Counted from the stretch's first letter, positions 18,297 to 27,389 are shown. The stretch: 64,000 nucleotides of DNA from Caenibius sp. WL (GCF_019803445.1 NZ_CP081844.1:1872501-1936500), one strand, 5' to 3'. The notes: generated by a model not told the origin, from the letters alone. Numbers and translations are program-made.

Positions 18297-18950
18297 TCAG
18301 CCTGCGCGGACGGCGGCGCAGAAGGCCGCGATCCGGGCCGCGTCCTTGACCCCGGGCGCGCTTTCGACGCCCGAGGAGGTATCGACCAATCCCGTGCCGG
18401 TGATCCGGATCGCATCGCCGACATTGGCGGGGTTCAGGCCCCCGGCAAGGCCCCAGCGCCCCGGGTGGCCATATCCGGCGAGCAGAGACCAGTCGAACAC
18501 CAGCCCCATGCCGCCGGGCCGGGTGGCGTCGGTGGGGGTCTTGGCGTCGAACAGGATCAGATCGGCGGCAGTGTGATAGCCCAGCGCCCGCTCGACATCA
18601 TGGGCGGAGGCGACCGGCAGCGCTTTCCACACCGGCCGGGCGAATCGGGCTTTGACCTGCGCCACCCGCTCGGGCGTTTCGTTGCCGTGGAGCTGGATCG
18701 CATCGAGATTCGCCGCCTGCACGGCATCGGCGATGTCCCTGTCGTCGGCATCGACGAACAGCCCCACCTTCTTTGCGCGGCCGCCCGTGCGCGCGGCCAG
18801 CGCTTGCGCATCGCTCGGCGTCACGTTGCGGGGGGAAGGGGGGAAGAACACGAAACCCACGAAATCGGCCCGGGCCACGATGCTGGCGTCCAGTGCTGCG
18901 GGCGTTGCAATGCCGCAGATCTTGATGAGGGGGGCGTTCATGCCGCTCAC
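18297..18950 (-). CDS. trpF: phosphoribosylanthranilate isomerase
   Basis: A 217-residue TIM-barrel enzyme, third step of tryptophan synthesis after chorismate. The catalytic Cys is in KICGIATPAAL near residue 12, and the general-acid Asp in ILFDAK; VGFVFFPPSPRNV, QLHGNETPE and GLNPANV are typical. In relatives trpF directly precedes trpB; here the divergent beta-barrel gene and its terminator separate them by about 0.8 kb, so trpF is probably transcribed apart from trpBA. Confidence 0.95.
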   Translation of the reverse strand: MSGMNAPLIKICGIATPAALDASIVARADFVGFVFFPPSPRNVTPSDAQALAARTGGRAKKVGLFVDADDRDIADAVQAANLDAIQLHGNETPERVAQVKARFARPVWKALPVASAHDVERALGYHTAADLILFDAKTPTDATRPGGMGLVFDWSLLAGYGHPGRWGLAGGLNPANVGDAIRITGTGLVDTSSGVESAPGVKDAARIAAFCAAVRAG

Positions 18951-19050
18951 ATAGGCAAAAGTGAGCCGCTGGCAAGACGCAGGGTCGCGTCGCCGAAAGG
19001 AAGCGGGCCGGGCGATCGCGCCGCCCGGCCCGCCGATCCGGTCAAATCTG

Positions 19051-19806
19051 TCAGGGGGCGAGTTCGAACAGCACGGTCACCGATACGTTCATGTCCACCT
19101 GCCCGGGGGCGATGGGCGGCGGTTCGGCGGCCATGCCCGCCGCGCTGGCGCGGGCATACATGACGGGCATGGGCGGGGCATAGCCGCCGCCTTCGCTGAT
19201 CGAGAGTATCCGCAGCACTTTCAGCCCGGCCGCACGCGCATAAAGGTCCGCGCGGGCGCGGGCCTTGGCCATCGCCTGCATCCGTGCCTCGTCCAGCGCT
19301 GCATCGGGATTGTCCATCATGAAGCTGGGGCCGTTGACCTGATTGGCCCCTGCCGCAACCAGCGTGTCGATCACTTTGCCGAACTGGGCGAGATTGCGCT
19401 GCTTGACGGTGACGGTGTTGTTCGCCTGATAGCCGATGATCGTCGGCTGTTCCGGCTCGACCGTGCCATCGGGCAGTTGCCGCTGCGGCGCATAGATCGG
19501 GCTGAGATTGAGATTGCTCGTCTGGATATCCTTGTCGGCGATCCCGGCGGCCTTGAGCGCGGCAATCGCGCGGTTCATGCTGGCCGAATTGGCGGCCATC
19601 GCTTCGCCCGCCGTCTTGCCCTGAGTGGTCACGCCCGCATTGAACACGGCCATGTCGGGCTTGCGGGACGAGCGCCCGTCAGCCGAAATGTTGAGCAAGG
19701 TATTGCCCGGGGCCACCACCGGCGTGGAGGAGAGATCATGCGCGGCGGCCATTGCGGGCAGCGCCATGGAAGCCAGGGCCAGAGAAGCGAGAGCAGGTGA
19801 TTTCAT
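19051..19806 (-). CDS. SIMPL-domain (DUF541) exported protein, YggE-like
   Basis: A 251-residue protein with a signal peptide (MKSPALASLALASMALPAMAAA) and the SIMPL/DUF541 domain: LLNISADGRSSRKPDMAVFNAGVTTQG, then NRAIAALKAAGI-DKDIQTSNLNLSPIY and IIGYQANNTVTV. YggE-type proteins are periplasmic and have been linked to oxidative-stress resistance; their biochemical role is unsettled. The ATG at 19806 has an AAGGAG site 7-8 nt upstream; the frame stays open further 5' without such a site. It interrupts the usual pyrF-trpF adjacency. Confidence 0.87.
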   Translation of the reverse strand: MKSPALASLALASMALPAMAAAHDLSSTPVVAPGNTLLNISADGRSSRKPDMAVFNAGVTTQGKTAGEAMAANSASMNRAIAALKAAGIADKDIQTSNLNLSPIYAPQRQLPDGTVEPEQPTIIGYQANNTVTVKQRNLAQFGKVIDTLVAAGANQVNGPSFMMDNPDAALDEARMQAMAKARARADLYARAAGLKVLRILSISEGGGYAPPMPVMYARASAAGMAAEPPPIAPGQVDMNVSVTVLFELAP

Positions 19807-19912
19807 CAGGCAACTCCTTGAAGAACCGGGCACCCCTTGCGCCTGTTCCGCTTTCCGGCGGCTGAACCGGCGATAGGCGGCGGCGCGCCTGCCCAGCGCC
19901 CGCATCGCTGCC

Positions 19913-20587
19913 TTAGAGGGTGGCTTCGATTGCCCGGGCTGCCGCAACGGGATCGTCCGCGCGGCTGATCGGGCGGCCGATCACCAGCACGCTGGCCCCG
20001 TCGTCCCGCGCCCGGCGGGGGGTGACGATTCGCTTCTGGTCTCCCACCTGGCTATCGGCGGGGCGCAGGCCCGGCACGACGAAGAAGCCATCGTGCCATT
20101 GGCGGTGGATGGCGCCGACTTCATGGCCGGAACACACGATTCCGTCGAGCCCCGCCGCATGGGCGAGTTCGGCAAGGCGGAGAGCCTGATCGTGCGGTGT
20201 TCCGCCGATTCCGGTGGCGGCCAGATCGCCGTCATCGAGGCTGGTCAGCACGGTCACGGCCACCACTTTGCAGTGTTCGCCCGCCGCCGCTTTCGCTTCT
20301 TCCATCATCGCGCGGCCGCCCGCGGCATGGATCGTCACGATCGCGGGTTCGAGCACGTGGAGCGACTGCATGGCCGAAGCGACAGTGTTGGGAATGTCGT
20401 GAAACTTGAGATCGAGAAAGATCGGCAGCCCGGTGCGGGCCATTTCGCGCACGCCGTGATGGCCATGGGCGCAGAAGAATTCAAGGCCGAGCTTGAGCCC
20501 CCCGACGTGGGTCTTGACCTTGTCCGCCAGCGTCAGCGCGCCATCCAGCGTGGGAACATCGACAGCGAGATAGACGGGATTGCTCAT
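19913..20587 (-). CDS. pyrF: orotidine 5'-phosphate decarboxylase
   Basis: A 224-residue TIM-barrel enzyme, last step of UMP synthesis. The catalytic Asp-Lys-Asp set is seen as D59, K61 and D64 in FLDLKFHDIP. VYLAVDVPTLDGAL at the N-terminus, VTVLTSLDD and VVPGLRP/IVTPRRARDDGAS phosphate-binding segments complete the match. Its start overlaps the lapA stop by 4 nt. Confidence 0.95.
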   Translation of the reverse strand: MSNPVYLAVDVPTLDGALTLADKVKTHVGGLKLGLEFFCAHGHHGVREMARTGLPIFLDLKFHDIPNTVASAMQSLHVLEPAIVTIHAAGGRAMMEEAKAAAGEHCKVVAVTVLTSLDDGDLAATGIGGTPHDQALRLAELAHAAGLDGIVCSGHEVGAIHRQWHDGFFVVPGLRPADSQVGDQKRIVTPRRARDDGASVLVIGRPISRADDPVAAARAIEATL

Positions 20588-20946
20588 GAAGCCTCGGTTG
20601 CAGGCGGGGTGGGGGTGGCGCCCGTGGCGGCGGGGCGCGCTTCCCCGGTGGGCTGTTCGGTATCGCCGGCGGTTTCGGCGGGCAGGGCCGCCGGTGTGGC
20701 GGTGGCCGCGCGCATCGCGTTTTCCAGCGTGCCGATGCGCCGTTCAAGCCGCCATTTCGCCCCGCGATGGAGCAGCCACATCGGAATCAGCCCGGCCAGG
20801 AATGCGATGATGACCAGCGCCGGAATCTTGGTTTCGAGAATGAGACCTTCCCAGATCTTCACCGAAACCGGAGTCCAGTTGGTGATCGTGAAGATCAGCA
20901 GCGCAACCAGAATCAGAACCCAGACGATCGTACGTATGATTTGCAT
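20584..20946 (-). CDS. lapA: LapA-domain (DUF1049) inner-membrane protein
   Basis: A 120-residue protein with two hydrophobic segments (about 4-22 and 42-60) joined by NWTPVSVKIWEG, the standard LapA pattern, then a basic juxtamembrane stretch (RGAKWRLERRIGTLE) and an Ala/Pro/Thr-rich tail. LapA works with LapB to tune LpxC turnover and LPS assembly in enterics; LapA-pyrF adjacency is widespread in Alphaproteobacteria. It is coupled to pyrF by a 4-nt overlap. Confidence 0.85.
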   Translation of the reverse strand: MQIIRTIVWVLILVALLIFTITNWTPVSVKIWEGLILETKIPALVIIAFLAGLIPMWLLHRGAKWRLERRIGTLENAMRAATATPAALPAETAGDTEQPTGEARPAATGATPTPPATEAS

Positions 20947-21051
20947 GGCCTGATTGCCCTCCTGTCCTCGTCAGTCCGGTAACGCTAATCCGGCAGTGCC
21001 GATCCGCCGCGATGGTACGGCGATTGCGTCACGAAGGAAAGAGTGCGCCAA

Positions 21052-22362
21052 TCACCCGAAAACGCGGTCGAAAATCCGGTCCACCTGCTTGAAATGGTAA
21101 TCCAGATTGAACTTGTCCTCGAGCTCTGCGGGCGAAAGCGCGGCGGTCACTTCCGGGTCCTGCTTCAGCAGTTCGAGCAGCGAAAGCTGGCCATCGGATT
21201 CCCACACTTTCATCGCATTGCGCTGGACCAGACGATAGGCGTTGTCGCGCGTGACCCCGGCCTGCGTGAGCGCGAGGAGGACGCGCTGCGAATGGACCAG
21301 CCCGCCCATGCGGTCGAGGTTCTTCTGCATCCGTTCGGGATAGACCACCAGCTTGTCGACCACGCTGGTGAGGCGCGCGAGCGCGAAGTCGAGCGTGATC
21401 GTGGCATCGGGGCCGATGAACCGTTCGACCGAGGAATGCGAGATATCGCGTTCGTGCCACAGCGCCACGTTTTCCAGCGCCGGGGTGACGGCGGAACGGA
21501 CCACGCGGGCGAGGCCGGTGAGGTTTTCGGTCAGCACCGGATTGCGCTTGTGCGGCATGGCGCTGGAGCCCTTCTGGCCGGGCGAGAAGTATTCTTCCGC
21601 TTCGAGCACTTCGGTGCGCTGCAGGTGGCGCACTTCGGTGGCGAGGCGTTCGATCGAACTGGCGATCACGCCCAGCGTGGCGAAGAACATCGCGTGGCGG
21701 TCGCGCGGGATGACCTGCGTGGACACCGGCTCCACCGTCAGGCCCAGCTTTTCCGCCACGTATTCTTCGACCGAGGGATCGATATTGGCGAAAGTGCCGA
21801 CCGCGCCCGAAATCGCGCAGGTGGCGATTTCGGCGCGGGCATGGACGAGGCGCGCACGGCAGCGGGTGAATTCGGCGTAGGCTTCGGCCAGCTTCTTGCC
21901 GAACGTGGTCGGTTCGGCATGAATGCCGTGGCTGCGGCCGATGGTCGGGGTATACTTGTGTTCTTCCGCCCGGCGCTTGATCGCGGCCAGCAGCGCGTCG
22001 ATGTCTTCGAGCAGAATGTCGGCCGCGCGGGCGAGCTGCACCGCCAGCGTGGTGTCGAGCACGTCGGAGCTGGTCATGCCCTGATGCATGAAGCGCGCTT
22101 CAGGGCCGACCTGTTCGGCCACCCAGTCGAGGAAGGCGATCACGTCGTGCTTGAGCACGGCTTCCTTGGCGTCGATCGCGGCGACATCGATGGCCGGACC
22201 GGTCGCCCACCAGTCCCACAGCGCCTTGGGCCCGCTGGCGGGCACCACGCCCAGATCGCCCAGCTTCTGCGTGGCATGCGCTTCGATCTCGAACCAGATG
22301 CGGTAGCGGGCTTCGGGTTCCCAGATCGCGGTCATTGCAGGGCGGGCGTAACGGGGGACCAT
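21052..22362 (-). CDS. purB: adenylosuccinate lyase
   Basis: A 436-residue fumarase/aspartase-superfamily enzyme catalysing two steps of purine synthesis (SAICAR to AICAR, adenylosuccinate to AMP). The signature loop GSSAMPHKRNPVLTENL holds the catalytic Ser; HQGMTSSDVLDT and IGRSHGIHAEPTTFGKK supply the catalytic His and substrate contacts. It is the short (about 430-residue) type seen in Alphaproteobacteria and Gram-positives. Start ATG 22362 has a GGAG site about 8 nt upstream, and four heptamer repeats just before that. Confidence 0.95.
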   Translation of the reverse strand: MVPRYARPAMTAIWEPEARYRIWFEIEAHATQKLGDLGVVPASGPKALWDWWATGPAIDVAAIDAKEAVLKHDVIAFLDWVAEQVGPEARFMHQGMTSSDVLDTTLAVQLARAADILLEDIDALLAAIKRRAEEHKYTPTIGRSHGIHAEPTTFGKKLAEAYAEFTRCRARLVHARAEIATCAISGAVGTFANIDPSVEEYVAEKLGLTVEPVSTQVIPRDRHAMFFATLGVIASSIERLATEVRHLQRTEVLEAEEYFSPGQKGSSAMPHKRNPVLTENLTGLARVVRSAVTPALENVALWHERDISHSSVERFIGPDATITLDFALARLTSVVDKLVVYPERMQKNLDRMGGLVHSQRVLLALTQAGVTRDNAYRLVQRNAMKVWESDGQLSLLELLKQDPEVTAALSPAELEDKFNLDYHFKQVDRIFDRVFG

Positions 22363-22374
22363 GGTCGACTCCGG

Positions 22375-22402
22375 TGATGTCTAATGTTTAGTGTCTAGTG
22401 TC
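22375..22402. repeat. four tandem 7-bp repeats upstream of purB
   Basis: On the plus strand TGATGTC, TAATGTT, TAGTGTC and TAGTGTC follow one another without gaps (22375-22381, 22382-22388, 22389-22395, 22396-22402). They lie 13-40 nt upstream of the purB start codon. The last two units are identical and the others differ by one or two bases. They could be a regulator array, a promoter spacer or a slippage-prone microsatellite. Confidence 0.6.
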
Positions 22403-22506
22403 GCGCCGCGCGCTAGGGGCAGGGGGCGGCAATGGCAAGCCCTATGGCGTGGGAGACTGCCCGACCCGCTCCGGCGGATGGGCCGGGAAGGCCCCGTGAT
22501 CGCGGG

Positions 22507-22599
22507 GGGGTGACAGGGGTGACACAGTTGCACCCCCGAAAAAGGTGGGGGTCTGGCCCGTACCATGTCTGCACATCAAAGATATTGATGTGCAATATC
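22507..22599. repeat. tandem GGGGTGACA repeat and overlapping hairpins between purB and the NRDE gene
   Basis: The 275-nt gap 22363-22637 holds no gene. It has GGGGTGACA twice in tandem (22507-22515, 22516-22524), a 6-bp hairpin 22532-22537/22547-22552, a perfect 10-bp hairpin 22570-22579/22585-22594, and an overlapping alternative 6-bp hairpin 22581-22586/22594-22599. The last two cannot form together. No U-run follows on either strand, so these are not simple terminators. Confidence 0.55.
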
Positions 22600-22637
22600 A
22601 GTAAAGATTCGTCGCGGGCCGGATCCATCGGCAGGCG

Positions 22638-23372
22638 TCAGGCCGTGGGCCAGCGGAAGGCGAGGACGGTTTCGCCGGTCAACCGGCCTTCGGCGTCGAA
22701 GCGGCGTTCGGCGATTTCGCCTTGCCCGTCCCGCGCGATGGCGATCACGGTGCTGCACCGCGTGCCATAGACCGGGTTGCGGATGAACACCGGGCTGAAC
22801 GGCGTGTCGGGCCCGTCGCCACCATGAGCGGATGCATCGGGTTCGGCATCGTCGCGCAGCGCATCGAACAGAGCGGCGCGGTTGCCGCTGCCGCGGGCCA
22901 GCCATTGGCCGAGTGCGCCCGTCAGCCGCCGGGTCTTGGGCCAGGGGCGGGTGAAATCGCCGTTGGACAAGCCGTGGATGCCCGCCGGCAGCGGCAGGCG
23001 GCTTTCGCCGGGATAATTGCTCCACACCGCCGCGCCGCCGGGGTGGGCGATCAGCAGATTGAATGGATTGTAGCGGTCCAGCGCCTCGGGCGCCCGCCCG
23101 GTGAGCATATCGGTGACCAGCGCCCCGCGCGAGGTGCGATCGGGCTGCGGGAAACCGGGCGCGCGGAAATTGGTGACGAGCGCGAACCGCCCCGCTTCCG
23201 AAATGCCCAGCCAGGTGCCGCCCGCTTCGAGATCGCGCCCGGCGATGATCGCGCTGTCATCCGCCCATGCGGCGAGCGCGGCGGCCGGGCGGGCATGGTA
23301 TTCGTCGCGGTTGCCCGCCAGAATCATCAGCCAGTCGGGATGGGCGTCCCACGCGATCGCGGCGATGCACAT
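22638..23372 (-). CDS. NRDE family protein (TANGO2 homologue)
   Basis: A 244-residue protein of the NRDE/TANGO2 family. The N-terminal Cys directly after the start Met (MCIAAIAW), the family-naming NRDEYHARP motif (21-29) and GGTWLGISEAGRFALVTNFR are diagnostic. A catalytic N-terminal nucleophile (Ntn) fold has been proposed, and TANGO2 relatives have been implicated in haem or acyl-CoA handling, but no reaction is settled. It overlaps the radC stop codon by one base (shared A). Confidence 0.85.
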   Translation of the reverse strand: MCIAAIAWDAHPDWLMILAGNRDEYHARPAAALAAWADDSAIIAGRDLEAGGTWLGISEAGRFALVTNFRAPGFPQPDRTSRGALVTDMLTGRAPEALDRYNPFNLLIAHPGGAAVWSNYPGESRLPLPAGIHGLSNGDFTRPWPKTRRLTGALGQWLARGSGNRAALFDALRDDAEPDASAHGGDGPDTPFSPVFIRNPVYGTRCSTVIAIARDGQGEIAERRFDAEGRLTGETVLAFRWPTA

Positions 23373-24064
23373 CAGACCAGCCCTTTCGCCCGCAGCGACA
23401 CGTGGCCATCGCGCCCGATAATGACGTGATCGTGGACCGTCACCCCCAGAAGGCGGCCCGCTTCGGCGATGCGACGGGTGATCTGGATGTCCGCGCGGCT
23501 TGGCTCGGGCACGCCGGATGGATGGTTATGGACCAAAATCAACGCGGTGGCGCCGATATCCAGCGCCGAGCGAATCACTTCGCGCGGATGGATCGCGGCT
23601 TCGTCCACCGATCCGTTGCCCACGAGATGATCCTTGATCAGGCAGTTCTGCGCATTGAGATAGAGCACGCGGACGCGCTCCACCGTCAGATGGGCCATGT
23701 CCATATGGAGATAGTCGAGCAGCGTGTGCCAACTGCTCAGCACCGGCTGGCCCATCGCTTCCCTGATTTTCATTTCCCGCGCGGCCACGCCCACGATCCT
23801 GAGCGCGGCGGCGCTGACTTCGCCCATGCCAGGGACGGCAATAAGCGCCGGAGGCGGGGCATCGAGCACCCCGGCGAGCGAGCCGAAACGGTCCAGCAGC
23901 GCCTTGGCCAGCGGCTTGGTGTCGCCCCGGCTGTTGGCGGCGAATAGCAGGTATTCGATGATTTCATAATCGGCCAGGCGGTCCGTGCCGTCCTTGAACA
24001 GCCGCTGCCGCAAACGGGCGCGGTGCCCTGCTGAATCGTGCGGCTTCGCCTTTTCTCCGGCCAC
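23372..24064 (-). CDS. radC: RadC family JAB/MPN+ domain protein
   Basis: About 230 residues. The N-terminal helix-hairpin-helix part (RARLRQRLFKDGTDRLADYEIIEYLLF) is followed by the JAB/MPN+ domain with the metal site HNHPSGVPEPSRAD and an upstream catalytic Glu (in GNGSVDEAAIHPREV). The historical DNA-repair role of RadC is disputed. I placed the start at GTG 24064 because AAAGGAAG lies 6-7 nt upstream and the residues before it do not look like RadC; an ATG 102 nt further upstream in the same frame is the alternative. Its 5' end is divergent from ydbH. Confidence 0.87.
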   Translation of the reverse strand: MAGEKAKPHDSAGHRARLRQRLFKDGTDRLADYEIIEYLLFAANSRGDTKPLAKALLDRFGSLAGVLDAPPPALIAVPGMGEVSAAALRIVGVAAREMKIREAMGQPVLSSWHTLLDYLHMDMAHLTVERVRVLYLNAQNCLIKDHLVGNGSVDEAAIHPREVIRSALDIGATALILVHNHPSGVPEPSRADIQITRRIAEAGRLLGVTVHDHVIIGRDGHVSLRAKGLV

Positions 24065-24154
24065 AGGAACTTCCTTTGCGCTCGACCATTCATGATGAAG
24101 CAATTGCCGCCATGCATTGCCTTTGTGCGGGCATGCGCGCAAGTGTGGGTGGCA

Positions 24155-27100
24155 ATGGCGGAACACGACGACGACGGGGAATCTGTGCCAAAGGGGGCTG
24201 TCGCTGTTTCATCGGGGCGCTGGCGGCGCGTGCTGCTGTGGCTCTTCGCGGCGGTTCTGGTGCTGTTCGGCATCATCTGGCTGGCGCGCGACCGGATTGC
24301 CGACAATATCATTGCCAGTCAGCTTAAAAGCTATGGCATCCCCGCGACTTACAAGATCGAGCAGATCGGCCCTTCGACGCAGATTCTGACCGATATCGTC
24401 ATCGGCGATCCGCGCCGCCCCGATCTCACGGTCGAACGCACCGAAGTGACGATTTCGCAGCGGTTCGCCATCCCCTATGTGGCGCGGATCAAAGTGGTGC
24501 GGCCGCGCCTGTTCGGCTCCTACCGCAACGGCAAGCTCAGTTTCGGCGCGCTCGATCCGCTGCTGTTCGACGACAGCAAGAAGGAACCGTTCAAACTCCC
24601 GGCGTTCGCGCTCGATTTGGAGGATGGGCGCGGGCTGATCGAAACCGATTTCGGCCCGGTCGGGCTCAAGGCGGAAGGGCGCGGGGGGCTGCGCAACGGC
24701 TTTTCCGGGATTGTCGCCGCGTTCGCGCCGCAACTGGCGATGCAGGGCTGCACCGCCGGGCGGACCAGCTTCTACGGCAAGATCACCATCGCCCGCGCGC
24801 AGCCCAGAGTGGAAGGGCCGGCCCGGCTCGAATCGTTTGGCTGTCCCGGGCAAGGTCTGGCGCTTGGCCGGACGGGGCTGACAATCAAGGCACAGAGCGA
24901 CGAGGCTTTCACCCGGATCGCGGGCGATTTCTCCCTGCGCGGGGCCGGGGGCGCATTCGGCGAATTCAGGCTCGGCGGGGTCAACGGCGCGGGTGCGATC
25001 AGCCTTCAGGGCGATGCGCTGGCCGTGCGCTACGACGCGGTGATGCGCGGGCTGACATCGCCTTACGCGGCCTCTCCGGTGATGACCGGGCAGGGGCGAC
25101 TGCGCGGCGATCTGGGCGATGGGCGCTACAACTGGGACGCGGATTGGGAAGGCAACGGCGTGCGGCTGGGCGGCCAGATCGATGGCGCGCTCGGCACGCT
25201 CGCCACCAGCACCGAAGGGACTTTGCTGGCCCCGATCCTCACCCGCGTTCGCCTTGCTCTCCAGCGCGAAGGGCGGGGCAGCCGCCTGCTGGCGCAAACC
25301 ATGCTGCGCAAGGATGCCAAGGGGATGCATCTGGTGATCCCGCAGGCGAATCTGCGCGGCGGCAGCGGCTCCACGCTGCTGTCCTTGTCGCGCGTGCAAT
25401 ATGCGCAATCGGGCACGGCGCCCGCGCGCCTGCTCGGCAATTTCGACACCGCCGGGCCGGGTCTGCCGCGTATCAGCGGGCGGATCGAACAGCAGGCGGG
25501 CGGCAAGGCGGTGATGCGGCTGGCCATGCCCGAATACCGCGCGGGCGGCGCCGCTCTCGCCATTCCCACGATGGTCGCGGTGCAGAACGCACGCGGTGGG
25601 CTGGGCTTTGCCGGTTCGGTGCGCGCCGATGGCCCGTTGCCGGGCGGCGCGGCCAGCGGGCTGGTCCTGCCGGTCATGGGGGACTGGTCGCAGGCGGCGG
25701 GCTTCGCGCTGTGGCGGCAATGCGCCGATGTGCGGTTCGACAGGCTGACTTTGGGCGGCGCGCGGTTCGAACGGCGCGGGCTGACGCTGTGTCCGCCGGC
25801 GGGCGGCGCGATTGTCCGCAGCGATGGCAAAGGCACGCGGATCGCCGCCGGGGCCAGCCAGCTCGATCTGGCCGGGCATATCGGCGACAGCCCTGTGCGC
25901 ATCCGCAGCGGGGCGCTGGGCTTTGCCGTGCCCGGCACGCTGGCCGCGCGCGATCTCGATGTGCGGCTGGGGCCGCCCGACACCGAATCCCGCTTCACTC
26001 TGAAGCAACTCGAAGCGCGAATCGGCAAGACGGTCGCGGGGCGCTTTTCCGAAGCCGATGTCGCGCTCAGCGCGGTGCCTCTGGATGTGACCGGCGCGGC
26101 GGGGGACTGGCGTTACGAGAACGGGCGGCTGCTTCTCGCCAATGCGCAATTGCAGGTGGCGGATCGGACGAAGCCCGGCCGCTTTCAACCGCTGATGGCG
26201 CGGGGCGCGGATCTCACGCTTGCCGATAATGTGATTATTGCCAACGCCTTGCTGCGCAATCCGGAGAGTGAGCGCGAAGTCGTGCGCGTTGCGATCAGGC
26301 ACGATCTCGGCACGGCTGCGGGCCATGCCGATCTCGCGGTGGGCGGCCTGCTGTTCGACGACAAGCTGCAACCCACCATGCTCACCGATCTCGCGCGCGG
26401 GGTCATCGCCAACACCAAAGGCGTGGTGACGGGAACGGGCGTTATCGACTGGAACGAATCGGGCGTGACCAGCAGCGGGCGCTTCTCGTCCTCCGGGCTC
26501 GATTTCGCGGCTGCGTTCGGGCCGGTGCAGGGCGCTTCCGGGACGATCGTCTTCACCGATCTTCTCGGCCTGCGGACCGCGCCCCGGCAGCAGATCAAAC
26601 TGGCGGCGATCAATCCCGGTATCGAAGTGCGCGACGGGGTGTTCAACTTTGAGATGAAACCCAATTATGTGCTTGATATCAATGGTGCCAAGTGGCCGTT
26701 CATGGATGGCACGCTGACGCTGGAACCGACCCGGATGCGGCTGGGCGAGGCGGAAACGCGCCATTATGTCCTGAATGTGGATGGGCTGGATGCGGCGGTG
26801 TTCGTGCAGCGGCTCGAACTCGGCAATATCATGGCCACCGGCCGTTTCGACGGCACGCTGCCGCTGGTGTTCGACGAGGATGGCGGGCGGATCGAAGGCG
26901 GCTATCTCGCTTCGCGCGCGCCGGGCGGCAATGTCGCCTATTTGGGAGAATTGACCTATAAGGACTTGTCTCCCATGGGGAATTTCGCATTTTCGGCGCT
27001 GCGCTCGGTCGATTACGGTTCGATGCGGATCGACATGAACGGATCGCTGACGGGCGAAATCGTGACGCGGGTCAGCTTCGACGGGCTGAGCCAGGGGGAA

Positions 27101-27316
27101 GGGACTTCGAAGAACTTCCTCACCAAGCAGGTGGCCAAATTGCCGATCCGCTTCAACGTCAATATCAGGGCGCCGTTCTTCAGCCTCTTCGGATCCTTCA
27201 AGTCGCTTTACGATCCGACGCTGGTGCCCGATCCGGCCAAGCTGGGCCTGGTCGGCCCGAAAGTCGGCCCGAAAGGCGCACCCGCATCGTTCAGCGGCCA
27301 GTCAGTGAGGCAATGA
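24155..27316 (+). CDS. ydbH: YdbH-like AsmA-superfamily intermembrane phospholipid transport protein
   Basis: About 1053 residues. After a short acidic cytoplasmic tail (MAEHDDDGES) there is one membrane anchor (RVLLWLFAAVLVLFGIIWLA, about 28-47), then a very long, repetitive beta-rich periplasmic region typical of AsmA-like lipid bridges, ending in the YdbH/dicarboxylate-transport-type C-terminal domain (INPGIEVRDGVFNF, LEPTRMRLGEAETRHY, GRFDGTLPLVFDEDGGRIEGG). In E. coli YdbH, YhdP and TamB carry phospholipids to the outer membrane. ynbE and ydbL follow directly, supporting the call. The frame continues upstream, but ATG 24155 gives a normal N-terminus. Confidence 0.85.
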   Translation: MAEHDDDGESVPKGAVAVSSGRWRRVLLWLFAAVLVLFGIIWLARDRIADNIIASQLKSYGIPATYKIEQIGPSTQILTDIVIGDPRRPDLTVERTEVTISQRFAIPYVARIKVVRPRLFGSYRNGKLSFGALDPLLFDDSKKEPFKLPAFALDLEDGRGLIETDFGPVGLKAEGRGGLRNGFSGIVAAFAPQLAMQGCTAGRTSFYGKITIARAQPRVEGPARLESFGCPGQGLALGRTGLTIKAQSDEAFTRIAGDFSLRGAGGAFGEFRLGGVNGAGAISLQGDALAVRYDAVMRGLTSPYAASPVMTGQGRLRGDLGDGRYNWDADWEGNGVRLGGQIDGALGTLATSTEGTLLAPILTRVRLALQREGRGSRLLAQTMLRKDAKGMHLVIPQANLRGGSGSTLLSLSRVQYAQSGTAPARLLGNFDTAGPGLPRISGRIEQQAGGKAVMRLAMPEYRAGGAALAIPTMVAVQNARGGLGFAGSVRADGPLPGGAASGLVLPVMGDWSQAAGFALWRQCADVRFDRLTLGGARFERRGLTLCPPAGGAIVRSDGKGTRIAAGASQLDLAGHIGDSPVRIRSGALGFAVPGTLAARDLDVRLGPPDTESRFTLKQLEARIGKTVAGRFSEADVALSAVPLDVTGAAGDWRYENGRLLLANAQLQVADRTKPGRFQPLMARGADLTLADNVIIANALLRNPESEREVVRVAIRHDLGTAAGHADLAVGGLLFDDKLQPTMLTDLARGVIANTKGVVTGTGVIDWNESGVTSSGRFSSSGLDFAAAFGPVQGASGTIVFTDLLGLRTAPRQQIKLAAINPGIEVRDGVFNFEMKPNYVLDINGAKWPFMDGTLTLEPTRMRLGEAETRHYVLNVDGLDAAVFVQRLELGNIMATGRFDGTLPLVFDEDGGRIEGGYLASRAPGGNVAYLGELTYKDLSPMGNFAFSALRSVDYGSMRIDMNGSLTGEIVTRVSFDGLSQGEGTSKNFLTKQVAKLPIRFNVNIRAPFFSLFGSFKSLYDPTLVPDPAKLGLVGPKVGPKGAPASFSGQSVRQ

Positions 27317-27389
27317 GATGACAAGCGTGGAATTGACCGAACGCAAACCGGCTGCAACATGCCGTGCCAGGCAGGGGAGGCAGCAGGCG

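Noticed and set aside
24209-26764. 851-codon minus-strand open frame under ydbH
   Set aside because: Low-complexity Arg/Pro/Gln translation, no signal or domain; antisense shadow of the ydbH coding frame.
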